A DNA stretch of 64,000 nucleotides from Herbiconiux sp. A18JL235 (GTDB lineage: Bacteria; Actinomycetota; Actinomycetes; Actinomycetales; Microbacteriaceae), in the NCBI RefSeq assembly GCF_040939305.1, contig NZ_CP162511.1, forward strand, positions 3,534,001-3,598,000, in the 5' to 3' direction. Shown piece after piece: positions 30,165 through 39,966 of the stretch; positions within the stretch are counted from its first letter, which is position 1, and every line of letters starts with the position of its first letter. Position numbers and translations under genes: made by a program. Below the pieces are notes generated by a model that was given only the letters and a program-made list of their open reading frames with translations, was not told where the DNA came from and searched no databases.

Positions 30165-30758
30165 TCAGTCGGCGCGGGGTGACTGAGGGTAGAAGGTCTC
30201 GCCGCGGGCGAGCATGTCGACGAATTTCGCGAGGTTGCGAGCTCGGGTCTCGGCACGCTTGGCGTTGTGGAGGCGGAAGAGGATGGCATAACGGTTCTGC
30301 CCGCTGAGGCCGGCGAACGCGGCGGCCGCGGCGGGCTCGGCGGCGAGCGCCGCAGCGAGGTCGTCGGGAACCTCGATCGACTTCTGTGAGGCGTACGCGG
30401 CATCCCACCGGCCGTCGGCCTTGGCCCTGTCGATCTCGCGGTGCCCGCCCTCCCGCATACGACCGGCCTCGATGAGGGCTGCGACCTTGTCGCGGTTGAC
30501 CTGCGACCAGAGGCTCTTCGCGCGCCTCGGGGTGAAGGTCTGGAGGAAGAAGTCGTCGTCGAGCGCGTTGCGGCGACCGTCGATCCACCCGTGGCACAGG
30601 GCGACGTCGAGCGCCTCGGCGTAGCTCACCGTGGCGTGCTCGCTGTTCTTCTTGGCGATGCGCAGGCGCACTCCCGAGACCGTCTCGGCGTGCTCTTCGA
30701 GCCAGCGTTCCCAGGCGGCGGCGTCGGTGAACTGCAGGTGGTCGTAGTCGTCGGGCAC
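30165..30758 (-). CDS. YdeI/OmpD-associated family protein
   Basis: A 197-residue protein of the YdeI/OmpD-associated family, sometimes called bacteriocin-protection proteins. Recognisable segments are WLEEHAETVSGVRLRIAKKN near the N-terminus, ALDVALCHGWIDGRRNALDDDFFLQTFTPRR in pieces in the middle, and AKRAETRARNLAKFVDML at the C-terminus. The actual function is unclear. The start is GTG with only a distant purine-rich site, so it may be a few codons off. It converges on the helicase gene. Confidence 0.85.
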   Translation of the reverse strand: MPDDYDHLQFTDAAAWERWLEEHAETVSGVRLRIAKKNSEHATVSYAEALDVALCHGWIDGRRNALDDDFFLQTFTPRRAKSLWSQVNRDKVAALIEAGRMREGGHREIDRAKADGRWDAAYASQKSIEVPDDLAAALAAEPAAAAAFAGLSGQNRYAILFRLHNAKRAETRARNLAKFVDMLARGETFYPQSPRAD

Positions 30759-30840
30759 GTGCTCGTCTCGTCTCGTCCCTCGTGTGCGTTCGGTCAGCTC
30801 GTGCCGGGTCTGCTCATGGCTGTCGTCGGGCCCGGCCTCA

Positions 30841-31380
30841 TCAGTGAAGCCGGCCCACCGAGGCCAGGGCGGCGCGGAGCAGGCCCCCGCGTCCGCCCTC
30901 CATCTCCTCCGAGACCGAGTCGGATGCCGCCTCCTGCGGTGTCATCCAGGTGAGCTCCAGAGCATCCTGCCGCGGCTCGCAGGTGCCGGTGACCGGAACC
31001 ACGTAGGCCAGCGAGACCGCGTGCTGGCGCTCGTCGTAGTACGGGGAGACGCCGGGAAGCGGGAAGTACTCGGCCACCTGGAACGGAACCGGGCTCGCCG
31101 GCAGCTGCGGGAAGGCCATCGGCCCGAGGTCTTTCTCGAGGTGGCGGAACAGTGCGTCGCGGAGCGTCTCGCCGTACATGACGCGACCGGAGACCAGGGT
31201 GCGGGCGATGGTGCCGCTCGCACCCACCCGAAGCAGAACGCCGACCTCGACCACCTGGCCGAGGCCGTCGACCCGAACCGGGACGGCCTCGACGTAGAGC
31301 AACGGCAGCCGCCGACGGATCTCGGCGAGCTCGCCGTCGCTCAGCCAGCCGGAGTTCGGATCGGGGGTTCGCACGGTCAT
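30841..31380 (-). CDS. DUF4916/NUDIX-like protein
   Basis: A 179-residue protein of the NUDIX fold. The box region GRVMYGETLRDALFRHLEKDLG (given in parts: GRVMYGETL at about residue 68, RHLEKDLG at 82) keeps the Gly and Glu positions but departs from the REXXEE core, having RHLEKDLG. That is the DUF4916 type. Hydrolysis of a nucleoside diphosphate derivative is possible but unproven. It is divergent from lhr, with 131 bp between starts. TAAGAA stands 6 nt before the ATG, so the mRNA may be leaderless. Confidence 0.75.
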   Translation of the reverse strand: MTVRTPDPNSGWLSDGELAEIRRRLPLLYVEAVPVRVDGLGQVVEVGVLLRVGASGTIARTLVSGRVMYGETLRDALFRHLEKDLGPMAFPQLPASPVPFQVAEYFPLPGVSPYYDERQHAVSLAYVVPVTGTCEPRQDALELTWMTPQEAASDSVSEEMEGGRGGLLRAALASVGRLH

Positions 31381-31511
31381 AGTCCATTCTTACCTGCTGC
31401 GAGCATCCTTCTCCGCGCGTGCCGCGGGGCTGTGGAGAACGTGTTGCCGAGGCCGACGCTGTGGACGGCGGCAGACGGGCGGATGTCGGGGGTCTGGGCG
31501 AAGATGAGGAC

Positions 31512-34500
31512 ATGAGCGACGTGCTCGACAGATTCTCCCCCGCGACCCGCGAGTGGTTCCTGGGTGCCTTCAGCGCGCCCACCTCCGCGCAGACCGGGGC
31601 GTGGGAGGCCGTGTCGGGCGGCGACCACGCGCTCGTGGTGGCGCCGACGGGTTCGGGCAAGACCCTCGCCGCGTTCCTCTGGGCCATCGACCGGCTCACC
31701 AGAACCATCGAGCCAGGGACCGCGCGCAAGACCTCGGTGCTGTACGTGTCACCTCTGAAGGCCCTTGCGGTCGACGTGGAGCGCAACCTGCGCTCGCCCC
31801 TGGTCGGAATCACCCAGACCGCGAAACGCCTCGGCACGGAGCCCCCGGTCGTCACCGTGGGGGTGCGGTCGGGAGACACACCCGCACCCGAGCGCAGGTC
31901 GATGTCGAAGAACCCGCCCGACATCCTCATCACCACTCCCGAGTCGCTCTTCCTCATGCTCACCTCGGCCGCCCGGGAGTCGCTCAGCGAGGTGACGACG
32001 GTCATCGTCGACGAAGTGCACGCCGTCGCCGCCACGAAACGGGGCGCCCATCTCGCGGTCAGCCTCGACCGTCTCGACACCCTGCTGCCGAAACCCGCCC
32101 AGCGCATCGGGCTCTCGGCCACCGTGCGGCCCCGCGAGGAGGTCGCGCGGTTCCTCGCGGGTGGCCGGTCGGTGTCGATCGTCGCTCCCCCGTCGACCAA
32201 GAGGTTCGATCTGCGGGTCGTCGTTCCGGTCGAAGACATGGCTCAGATCCCCCCGAAAGAGCCGGGGCTCCGCGAGGGCTCGGCCGCGTCGTCGACGGCG
32301 CCGGAGCAGGGGTCGATCTGGCCGCACGTCGAAGAAGACATCGTCGACCGCATCCTGGAGCACCGCTCCTCCATCGTGTTCGCGAACTCCAGGCGGCTTG
32401 CCGAGCGCCTCACCGCGCGACTCAACGAGATCTACGCCGAGCGGATGGGGTGGGCGGGGCCCGACGGGGAGTCGCCCGAGGTGGTGGTACTGCCGGTGCG
32501 GCGGGAGGATGCGGCGGGGTCGTCGGAGGGGCCGGGTTCATCGAGCGGGTCGGGTGTGGTCGCGATCTCGGCGGCGCAAGGCGGCCGCGCGGTCTCCGCG
32601 AATCGCGCCGCCCCTCCGAGCCGGTCCGCGCCGGCGCAGGTGATGGGCGGGTCGGGACAGACCAGCGGTGCCGGCCAGTTCTCCGCCGACGGCGACGACG
32701 GCCCGATCCTTGCGCGAGCCCACCACGGCTCGGTGAGCAAGGAGCAGCGGGCCGTCATCGAGGACGACCTGAAGACCGGCAGGCTCCGCTGCGTCGTGGC
32801 GACGTCGAGCCTCGAGCTCGGCATCGACATGGGCGCCGTCGACCTCGTCATCCAGGTCGAGGCGCCTCCCTCGGTGGCGAGCGGCCTGCAGCGGGTCGGT
32901 CGCGCGGGCCACCAGGTCGGCGAGGTGTCGAAGGGGCTGCTCTACCCGAAGCACCGGGCCGACCTCGTGCACTCGGCGGTCGTCTCCACCCGAATGACCG
33001 AGGGCCTCATCGAGACCATCGCCCTCCCCGCGAACCCCCTCGACATCCTCGCCCAGCAGACCGTGGCTGCCTGCGCTCTCGAACCGATCGACGTCGAGGA
33101 GTGGTTCGACGTCGTACGGCGCAGCGCATCCTTCGCCGCTCTACCGCGATCGGCTTTCGACGCCACCCTCGACCTGCTTTCAGGCCTCTATCCCTCCGAC
33201 GAGTTCGCCGAACTCCGGCCGCGACTGGTATGGGACAGGGATGCGGGAACGCTCACCGGCCGGCCCGGCGCCCAGCGGCTCGCTGTGACGAGCGGCGGCA
33301 CCATTCCCGACCGCGGGCTGTTCGGCGTGTTCATGGTCGGCGGCGAGCCGAAAGACGCCGACCCCGCCACCGGCTCGGCCCGGTCTGCTCCCGGCCGTAG
33401 GGTCGGCGAGCTCGACGAGGAGATGGTCTACGAATCGCGCGTGGGCGATGTGTTCGCGCTTGGCGCGACGAGCTGGCGTATCCAGGAGATCACCCACGAC
33501 CGGGTTCTCGTGCTTCCCGCCTTCGGGCAACCGGGGAGGCTGCCGTTCTGGCGCGGGGAGGGAATCGGCAGGCCGGCCGAGCTCGGCGCCGCCATCGGTG
33601 AGTTCACGCGCACGGTCGCCGCTGCCGACCCCGCCGAGGCGCGAGTGCTCACCGACAGAGCCGGGCTCGACGAGTGGGCCTCGGCGAACCTCATCACCTT
33701 CATCTCCGAGCAGCGCGAGGCCACCAGGCACGTGCCGAGCGACCGCACCCTCGTGGTGGAGCGCTTCCGCGACGAGCTCGGCGACTGGCGGGTGGTGCTG
33801 CATTCCCCGTTCGGCATGCAGGTGCACTCACCCTGGGCTCTCGCCATCAACGCGCGCATCCGTGAGCGCTTCGGCGTCGACGCCAACGCGGTCGCGAGCG
33901 ACGACGGCATCGTCGTGCGGCTTCCCGACACCGAGAGCGATCCGCCCTCGGCCGATCTCTTCCTGTTCGAGGCGCCCGAGCTCGAGCAGATCGTCACCGA
34001 CGAGGTGGGCGGTTCGGCCCTGTTCGCGTCGAGGTTCCGCGAGAACGCGGCGCGCGCGTTGCTGCTGCCGCGCCAGAATCCGGGCCGGCGGTCGCCCCTG
34101 TGGCAGCAGCGGCAGCGTTCGGCCCAGCTCCTCGAGGTGGCCCGCAAGTACCCCACCTTCCCGATCGTGCTCGAGACCGTGCGTGAATGCCTCCAGGACG
34201 TCTACGATCTGCCGTCGCTGCTTCGCATCGCCCGCGATCTCGAGGCAAGGCGCATCCGTGTCGTCGAGATCGAGACCGCCGAGGCGTCGCCGTTCGCGAA
34301 GTCGCTGCTCTTCGGCTACGTCGCCTCGTTCGTGTACGAGGGCGACTCGCCGCTCGCCGAACGGCGGGCCGCCGCACTCTCGCTCGACCCGAGCCTGCTC
34401 TCCGAGCTGCTCGGCCGCGCCGAGCTGAGGGAGCTGCTCGACCCCGGCGTCATCGACGACACGCAGCGCGAACTGCAGCGGCTCGCCCCCGACCGCCGCG

Positions 34501-36359
34501 CCCGCGATCTCGAGGGTGTCGCCGACCTGCTGCGCGTGCTGGGCCCGCTGTCGGCGGCCGAGGTGCGCGCCCGGTCGGTCGACGAGCTCGACGTCGGCGC
34601 GGCCCTCGACGGGCTGCTCGACGCCAAGCGCGCACTGCGCGTGAGCATCGCGGGCGAGGAGCGCTGGGCGGCGATCGAAGACGCCGGGCGACTGCGCGAC
34701 GCCCTGGGAGTTCCCGTGCCGTTCGGGGTGCCCGACGCCTTCATCGCCCCCGTCGAGCAGCCCGTGCTCGACCTGGTGAGCCGGTACGCCCGCACCCACG
34801 GCCCCTTCCTCGTCGGTGAGGTCGCGGCGAGGTACGGGCTCGGGGTCGCCGTGGTGACGGATGCGCTGCGGCGCCTCTCGGCCGACCGCCGCGTCGTCGA
34901 GGGGGAGTTCCGGCCGACCGGCCAGGCCGCCGACGCCGAACGGCTCGGTCAGGCCGGTGCCACGGAGTGGTGCGACGCCGAAGTGCTCCGCCGCCTGCGA
35001 AGCCGCTCGTTGGCGGCGTTGCGGCACGAGGTCGAACCCGTCGAGCCGACGACGCTCGGGCGGTTCCTGCCGGCCTGGCAGCACGTGGGCGGCTCGCTGC
35101 GCGGAGTCGACGGCGTGCTCACGGTGATCGAGCAGCTCGCCGGGGTGCCTGTTCCCGCGTCGGCGTGGGAGAACCTCGTGCTTCCGGCGCGCGTGCGCGA
35201 CTACTCCCCCGCGATGCTCGACGAGCTCACCGCCTCGGGCGAGGTGATGTGGTCGGGCCGGGGCAGCCTGCCGGGCAGCGACGGCTGGGTGGCGTTCCAC
35301 ACCCTCGACACCCTCCCGCTGTCGTCGGCTCCTCCCGATGAGTTCGACGAGACCCCGCTGCACCGGGCCGTGCTGCGGGTGCTCGGCCGGGGCGGCGCCT
35401 ACTTCTTCCGTCCACTGGCCGATGAGGTGGCCCGGGTGCTGGCCGAGGAGGCCGTGGGGGCCGAGCAGACCGACCCCGTGCATCCGTCGGGCGACGCCGA
35501 GATCGTCACCGCCATCTGGGACTTGGTGTGGGCGGGGCGCGTGACCAACGACACCGTCGCACCGCTGCGCACGCTCACCGGTTCGGGCAAGGCCTCGCAC
35601 AGCACGAAGCGCTCTGCACCACGCTCGCGCATGTACCGGGGGCGCGCCATCACCCGCGCGTCGATGCAGACGAGGGTGGGGCCGCCGACGGCGGGCGGGC
35701 GGTGGTCGCTCCTGCCCGAGCCGAACGACGACGCGACGCTGCGCGCACACGCGACGGCCGAGATGCTGCTCGACCGCTACGGCGTCGTCACCCGCGGGTC
35801 GGTCGTGAGCGAGCGCGTGCCGGGTGGCTTCGCGCTGATGTACCGAGTTCTCAGCCGCTTCGAGGAGAGCGGCCGGTGCCGTCGCGGGTACTTCGTCGAG
35901 ACCCTGGGCGCCGCACAGTTCGCCACCGGAGGCACCGTCGACCGGCTCCGCGGGTTCGCCCCGGATGCACTCGGTCGCGACAGCGGGCGAGACCGGCCTC
36001 CCGTGGCACTCACCCTCGCCGCGACCGACCCGGCCAATCCCTATGGTGCGGCGCTCCCCTGGCCCGCGGTCGAAGGGCACAAGCCCGGCCGCAAGGCCGG
36101 CGCCCTCGTCGCGCTCGTCGACGGAGCGCTCGTGCTCTACCTCGAGCGGGGCGGCAAGAGTGCACTAGCCTTCGGCGACGACGCCGAGGCACTGCGCCTC
36201 GCCGCCGACTCCGTGGCCGCCGCGGTCACCGGCGGGCGGGTCGACAAGCTCGCCGTCGAGCGCGTGAACGGCGACTTCGTGCTCGGCACCGCGGTCGGCG
36301 GCGCCCTCGAGGCTGCCGGGTTCACGGGCACCCCGAGAGGATTGAGGCTCCGTGCCTGA
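31512..36359 (+). CDS. lhr: Lhr-family DNA/RNA helicase
   Basis: A large superfamily 2 helicase, 1615 residues, matching the actinobacterial Lhr type that moves 3' to 5' on single-stranded DNA and is linked to DNA repair. Walker A APTGSGKT is at about residues 44-51, and the DEVH box as VDEVHAVAATKRG follows. HHGSVSKEQR, ATSSLELGIDMG and QRVGRAGHQ form motifs IV to VI. The winged-helix and Lhr core and C-terminal regions fill the rest. Residues about 320-390 are a Gly/Ser-rich low-complexity insert between the RecA domains. The ATG at 31512 has GAGG upstream. Its end overlaps nei by 8 bp. Confidence 0.95.
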   Translation: MSDVLDRFSPATREWFLGAFSAPTSAQTGAWEAVSGGDHALVVAPTGSGKTLAAFLWAIDRLTRTIEPGTARKTSVLYVSPLKALAVDVERNLRSPLVGITQTAKRLGTEPPVVTVGVRSGDTPAPERRSMSKNPPDILITTPESLFLMLTSAARESLSEVTTVIVDEVHAVAATKRGAHLAVSLDRLDTLLPKPAQRIGLSATVRPREEVARFLAGGRSVSIVAPPSTKRFDLRVVVPVEDMAQIPPKEPGLREGSAASSTAPEQGSIWPHVEEDIVDRILEHRSSIVFANSRRLAERLTARLNEIYAERMGWAGPDGESPEVVVLPVRREDAAGSSEGPGSSSGSGVVAISAAQGGRAVSANRAAPPSRSAPAQVMGGSGQTSGAGQFSADGDDGPILARAHHGSVSKEQRAVIEDDLKTGRLRCVVATSSLELGIDMGAVDLVIQVEAPPSVASGLQRVGRAGHQVGEVSKGLLYPKHRADLVHSAVVSTRMTEGLIETIALPANPLDILAQQTVAACALEPIDVEEWFDVVRRSASFAALPRSAFDATLDLLSGLYPSDEFAELRPRLVWDRDAGTLTGRPGAQRLAVTSGGTIPDRGLFGVFMVGGEPKDADPATGSARSAPGRRVGELDEEMVYESRVGDVFALGATSWRIQEITHDRVLVLPAFGQPGRLPFWRGEGIGRPAELGAAIGEFTRTVAAADPAEARVLTDRAGLDEWASANLITFISEQREATRHVPSDRTLVVERFRDELGDWRVVLHSPFGMQVHSPWALAINARIRERFGVDANAVASDDGIVVRLPDTESDPPSADLFLFEAPELEQIVTDEVGGSALFASRFRENAARALLLPRQNPGRRSPLWQQRQRSAQLLEVARKYPTFPIVLETVRECLQDVYDLPSLLRIARDLEARRIRVVEIETAEASPFAKSLLFGYVASFVYEGDSPLAERRAAALSLDPSLLSELLGRAELRELLDPGVIDDTQRELQRLAPDRRARDLEGVADLLRVLGPLSAAEVRARSVDELDVGAALDGLLDAKRALRVSIAGEERWAAIEDAGRLRDALGVPVPFGVPDAFIAPVEQPVLDLVSRYARTHGPFLVGEVAARYGLGVAVVTDALRRLSADRRVVEGEFRPTGQAADAERLGQAGATEWCDAEVLRRLRSRSLAALRHEVEPVEPTTLGRFLPAWQHVGGSLRGVDGVLTVIEQLAGVPVPASAWENLVLPARVRDYSPAMLDELTASGEVMWSGRGSLPGSDGWVAFHTLDTLPLSSAPPDEFDETPLHRAVLRVLGRGGAYFFRPLADEVARVLAEEAVGAEQTDPVHPSGDAEIVTAIWDLVWAGRVTNDTVAPLRTLTGSGKASHSTKRSAPRSRMYRGRAITRASMQTRVGPPTAGGRWSLLPEPNDDATLRAHATAEMLLDRYGVVTRGSVVSERVPGGFALMYRVLSRFEESGRCRRGYFVETLGAAQFATGGTVDRLRGFAPDALGRDSGRDRPPVALTLAATDPANPYGAALPWPAVEGHKPGRKAGALVALVDGALVLYLERGGKSALAFGDDAEALRLAADSVAAAVTGGRVDKLAVERVNGDFVLGTAVGGALEAAGFTGTPRGLRLRA

Positions 36360-37140
36360 GGGCGACACCGTCTACCGCACGGCCGTGCACCTGAATGCAG
36401 CGCTGGCCGGCCGCGTTCTCACCGTGTGCGATCTGCGGGTGCCGAAGTACGCATCCGTCGACCTGAGCGGGGAGACCGTCGACGAGGTGGTGTCGATGGG
36501 GAAGCATCTGCTCACGCGAGTGGGCGGGTACAGCATCCACAGCCACCTCAAGATGGAGGGGTCGTGGCACGTGTACCGGCACGGCACGAGGTGGCGACGC
36601 CCGGCCTTCCAGGCGCGGGCCGTGCTCGAGAACGCCGAGTGGGTGACCGTGGGGTTCGACCTCGGAACGCTCGAGGTGGTGGAGCGCGACCGGGAGGACG
36701 AGGTCGTGGGGTACCTCGGGCCCGACCTGCTCGGCCCCGGCTGGGACGCCTCGTCGGTGACCGAGGCCGCACGGCGGCTGGGTGAAGACGGGGAGCGCGA
36801 GATCGACGTGGCGCTGCTCGACCAGCGCAATCTCGCCGGGCTCGGCAACGTGTTCGTGAACGAGCTGTGCTTCCTGCGCGGGCTGCTGCCGCAGCGCCCC
36901 GTGGCGGAGTCGGGAGACCTGGCGTCGATCGTCGAGCTCGGGCACCGGCTCATCACCGCGAACCGCGATCGGGTGGAGCGCACCACGACGGGCGACACCC
37001 GGCCGGGGCGGCAGACCTGGGTGTACGGGCGCGAGGGGCGGCCGTGCCTGCGGTGCGGAACGCGCATCCGTCGTGGGGCGCTCGGGGCGAACGAGCTGTC
37101 GGAGCGGGTGACGTACTGGTGCCCGCGGTGCCAGACGTAG
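36352..37140 (+). CDS. nei: endonuclease VIII-like DNA glycosylase
   Basis: Bifunctional DNA glycosylase/AP lyase that removes oxidised bases in base excision repair. The mature N-terminus PEGDTVYR gives the catalytic Pro2 and Glu3. The central helix-two-turn-helix carries QRNLAGLGNVFVNE, and the C-terminal zinc finger has CLRCG and CPRCQ. It has 262 residues, the usual length. The start is GTG, 8 bp inside lhr, so the two are translationally coupled. The same pairing of lhr and nei2 occurs in Mycobacterium. Confidence 0.95.
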   Translation: MPEGDTVYRTAVHLNAALAGRVLTVCDLRVPKYASVDLSGETVDEVVSMGKHLLTRVGGYSIHSHLKMEGSWHVYRHGTRWRRPAFQARAVLENAEWVTVGFDLGTLEVVERDREDEVVGYLGPDLLGPGWDASSVTEAARRLGEDGEREIDVALLDQRNLAGLGNVFVNELCFLRGLLPQRPVAESGDLASIVELGHRLITANRDRVERTTTGDTRPGRQTWVYGREGRPCLRCGTRIRRGALGANELSERVTYWCPRCQT

Positions 37141-37228
37141 GCGCGCGCGGCGCGTTCACGGGGTCGAGCGGCGCGAGGGGGGGTGCGACGCGTGGCGCGG
37201 GACGCAGCGGACCGGATGATCGGAGCGC

Positions 37229-37612
37229 TCAGGTCACCGGGTCGGCGTCGAGGGCGGCGAGCTGACGCTTCAGTGCGACCTGGCGGTAGGAGGTGTCGAC
37301 GAGCTCGGCGACGAAGGTCCAGTCGGTGACGGGGGTGATGTCGAGGGCGAGCCACCCCGAGGGGCCGAAGTAGGGCGGCACGAAGACGTCGTCGCGTTCG
37401 AGCAGGGCGGGGTGCTCCTCGGGATCGGGTTTGAAGACCACCGAACTCGGCCGGTGCATCGTCGCACCGGCGAACGCGAAGATCTTCTTGCCCGCTCGGA
37501 AGGTGGGGCGCCCCCACGACTCGACCTCGACGCACTCGGGGTAGCCCGCGCAGAGCTCGCGCAGGCGCCCGACCACGGGATCTGACTCGGCGAAGAGCTT
37601 CGGATGCTCCAT
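37229..37612 (-). CDS. MmcQ/YjbR family protein
   Basis: A 127-residue protein of the MmcQ/YjbR family, a CyaY-like fold often described as DNA-binding. Family features are VESWGRPTFRAGKKIFAF near residue 35-50, FKPDPEEHPALLERDD in the middle, and GWLALDI near 85. The ATG has TAGTCT exactly 6 nt upstream (37619-37624), a leaderless promoter signature. It is divergent from the esterase at 37726, and the two promoters are less than 100 bp apart. Confidence 0.88.
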   Translation of the reverse strand: MEHPKLFAESDPVVGRLRELCAGYPECVEVESWGRPTFRAGKKIFAFAGATMHRPSSVVFKPDPEEHPALLERDDVFVPPYFGPSGWLALDITPVTDWTFVAELVDTSYRQVALKRQLAALDADPVT

Positions 37613-37725
37613 GCCGGGAGACTACCCGCCGCCCCGCCGCGCCACCAGGGTCTGCCTCCCGTGGGTCGGCCCGCGGGCACGCGCGACGGCCCGTGGGTGT
37701 CGGTGCCCGATGTTAGATTCGGCAC

Positions 37726-38424
37726 ATGAACGCGAACGACGACCAGGTCACCATCGACGACGACGCCGTGGTCTGGTCGGTGGCGACGGAGGAGATCTCG
37801 GAGCGCCTCGCCGAGCAGCCCCTCGTCGTCGTGATGCACGGGCGGGGTTCGCACGAGAACGACCTCGCTCAGCTGTTCCCCTTCCTCCCTGCCGGCTGCG
37901 TGTACGCATCGCTGCGCGCACCGCTGTCGGGGGCCCCCTACGGGATGGGAGGCTTCACCTGGTTCACCGCGAGCGGTGCGCACGGGCCAGAACGCGCATC
38001 CGTCGACGACGCCGTCGCCGCTGTCATCGCGTGGCTCGGCCGCGCCGAAGGCCGCTTCGGGGCGCCACCCGCGATCGCCGCGCTCGGCTTCTCGCAGGGC
38101 GGCATGATGTCGGTCGAGCTGATGCGCGCCGCGCCCCACCGCTTGGCCGCCGCGGTCAATCTGTCGGGGGCGAGCGCTCACGGCCCCGTCGGAGGCGATG
38201 AGGTGCTTACCGAAAGGCGGCCGCCGCTGTTCTGGGGGCGCGATGCGGCCGATCCGATCATCGACGCGGCGGCGATCGCCCGCACCGAGGAGTTCGTGCC
38301 GGGGCACTTCGACGTGACCGCGCGCCTGTACCCGGGCATCGCCCACTCGATCTCACGGGAGGAGCTCGTCGAGGTGAGCGCCTTCCTCAGCGAGGCCTTG
38401 CGGCTCGACGGCTCGGTCGACTGA
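37726..38424 (+). CDS. alpha/beta hydrolase, phospholipase/carboxylesterase type
   Basis: A 232-residue alpha/beta hydrolase of the bacterial carboxylesterase/phospholipase group. The oxyanion-hole motif HGRGSHEND is at about residues 39-47. The nucleophile elbow GFSQGG carries the catalytic Ser near residue 126. An Asp in WGRDAADPI and the His in IAHSIS complete the triad. TAGATT lies exactly 6 nt before the ATG (37714-37719), indicating leaderless transcription. It is followed 18 bp later by a tRNA-deacylase gene. Confidence 0.88.
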   Translation: MNANDDQVTIDDDAVVWSVATEEISERLAEQPLVVVMHGRGSHENDLAQLFPFLPAGCVYASLRAPLSGAPYGMGGFTWFTASGAHGPERASVDDAVAAVIAWLGRAEGRFGAPPAIAALGFSQGGMMSVELMRAAPHRLAAAVNLSGASAHGPVGGDEVLTERRPPLFWGRDAADPIIDAAAIARTEEFVPGHFDVTARLYPGIAHSISREELVEVSAFLSEALRLDGSVD

Positions 38425-38442
38425 GGGCCGGGGTACGGAGCG

Positions 38443-38988
38443 ATGGCGAAGAAGAGTCAGGCGGGAGCGGCGCGGAGCGCGCGGGCCGGCCGCGGCGCCT
38501 CGGCCGGTGGCGGGCCGACCACGGCGGCCACCGTGGTGCTCGCGGCGGCGGGCGTGTCGTTCACGGCTCACACCTACGTGCACGACGACTCCGTCACCGA
38601 CTTCGGCGCCGAGGCGGTGCGCGAACTGGGGCTGCCCGCCGAGCGGGTGTTCAAGACGCTCATGGTCGAGACGGATGCGGGACTCGGGGTCGGCATCGTG
38701 CCCGTGAGCGACCAGCTCGACCTGAAGGCTCTCGCGGCCGAGCTGGGTGCGAAGAAGGCGGCGATGGCCGATCGGGCGCTCGCCGAGCGCAAGAGCGGGT
38801 ACGTGGTGGGGGGCATCAGTCCGATCGGGCAGAAGACGCCGGTCGCGACGGTGCTCGACGAGAGCGCGCTCGCGTTCGACACCATCCTCGTGTCGGGCGG
38901 GCGTCGCGGATTCGACGTCGAGCTCGCACCCGCCGAGCTGCTGCGCGTCGTGGGTGGCCGCGCCGCCCCCATCCGCCGCGCTCGCTAG
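38443..38988 (+). CDS. ybaK: Cys-tRNA(Pro)/Cys-tRNA deacylase YbaK
   Basis: A trans-editing enzyme that hydrolyses Cys-tRNA(Pro) made in error by prolyl-tRNA synthetase. The 181-residue protein has an Ala/Gly/Arg-rich N-terminal extension of about 25 residues, then the YbaK/EbsC core with VFKTLMVETD, KKAAMADR, and GYVVGGISPIGQK. The GISPIGQK loop is the active-site signature. It lies 18 bp after the esterase and is probably co-transcribed with it. Confidence 0.92.
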   Translation: MAKKSQAGAARSARAGRGASAGGGPTTAATVVLAAAGVSFTAHTYVHDDSVTDFGAEAVRELGLPAERVFKTLMVETDAGLGVGIVPVSDQLDLKALAAELGAKKAAMADRALAERKSGYVVGGISPIGQKTPVATVLDESALAFDTILVSGGRRGFDVELAPAELLRVVGGRAAPIRRAR

Positions 38989-39048
38989 GCGGGCCCAGGC
39001 GAACCCGGGCGGGCCATGCCCCCGGGGTCGACAGACCAGGGCCGGGCG

Positions 39049-39933
39049 CTACGCGCCGGCGGTCACGACGTCGGCGACCCAACGGCGGAGGAAGAGGGCG
39101 CCGGCAGCGTCGTTCACGAGGTCGTCCGGCGCGGTGAGCACCGGGTACGGCTTGTCGGGAACGCCTTCGGCAGGGCGCACGTCGACGTGCGCGACCTCGT
39201 ACGCGTGCTCGAACAGCCAATCGGCCATGGCGTAGTCACCCCGCGAGTCGCCGGCGGTGCGCCACACCTTGGGCAGCGGTCCGTCGGCAGCGATGAGGGC
39301 GAGGCCGCGTTCCGCGCCCAAAGCCTTGCCCACCCGCACGTCCTCGATGTCGGTCGAGATGATCGACGGGTCGAGCCGATAGCGGGTGCTGCCGTCGGCA
39401 GCCGGGCGGCGCTCGGTTCTCCACACGGCGCCGTCTCCATCCGCTGTGCACAGATCGAGGAGGGCGCGGTCGATCTCGTCCTGGCGCGCGAGATACTCGA
39501 GGGAGTCGACGTCGAGGTGCTGCTCGACGGCGAAACCGGTGCGCTTGGTCTCGTCGAAGAACACGACGTCGTCGAAGCGTTCGCTCACGAGCGCTCGCAC
39601 GGCGTCACGAAGCTCGGTCGGCAAGACCAGCGAGCTGTCGACGACGAGCTCGCCCGCTCCTGCAGAGGTGATGGGGAACCAAGTCGCACCCTTCTCGCAG
39701 ACGCCGTACACCCGGGCACCCGCCTCGAGCCCTTCGGAGAGCAGCGGCCCGACCACCTCGTCGACGAGGAAGCCGTCGGAGCGCCCCGTGTTGAACACCA
39801 CCGGCACACCCGCATTGGCGAGCACCACGAGGTCTTCGGCGATCGACGGGATCGCCAGCGACCTGGTCACCGGACTGGCAAGCGGCCCATCGACATCGAG
39901 CAGCAGACCGAGCGAGGGGGTGGGGGAAGTCAC
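39049..39933 (-). CDS. HAD-superfamily hydrolase
   Basis: A 294-residue haloacid dehalogenase-type phosphatase. The nucleophile motif LLLDVDGPLA is at about residues 10-19, the second motif VVFNTGRSDG at about 52, a conserved Lys in GKALGAERG, and the fourth motif DSRGDYAMADWL in the C-terminal part. This resembles the sucrose- or trehalose-phosphatase-like Cof group. The substrate is unknown. The start is GTG with GATACT 6 nt upstream, so it may be leaderless. The 56-bp inverted-repeat element at 39967-40022 lies just upstream. Confidence 0.82.
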   Translation of the reverse strand: MTSPTPSLGLLLDVDGPLASPVTRSLAIPSIAEDLVVLANAGVPVVFNTGRSDGFLVDEVVGPLLSEGLEAGARVYGVCEKGATWFPITSAGAGELVVDSSLVLPTELRDAVRALVSERFDDVVFFDETKRTGFAVEQHLDVDSLEYLARQDEIDRALLDLCTADGDGAVWRTERRPAADGSTRYRLDPSIISTDIEDVRVGKALGAERGLALIAADGPLPKVWRTAGDSRGDYAMADWLFEHAYEVAHVDVRPAEGVPDKPYPVLTAPDDLVNDAAGALFLRRWVADVVTAGA

Positions 39934-39966
39934 CCGTCAAGTATCCCCCGCGACCCCACCCGCACG

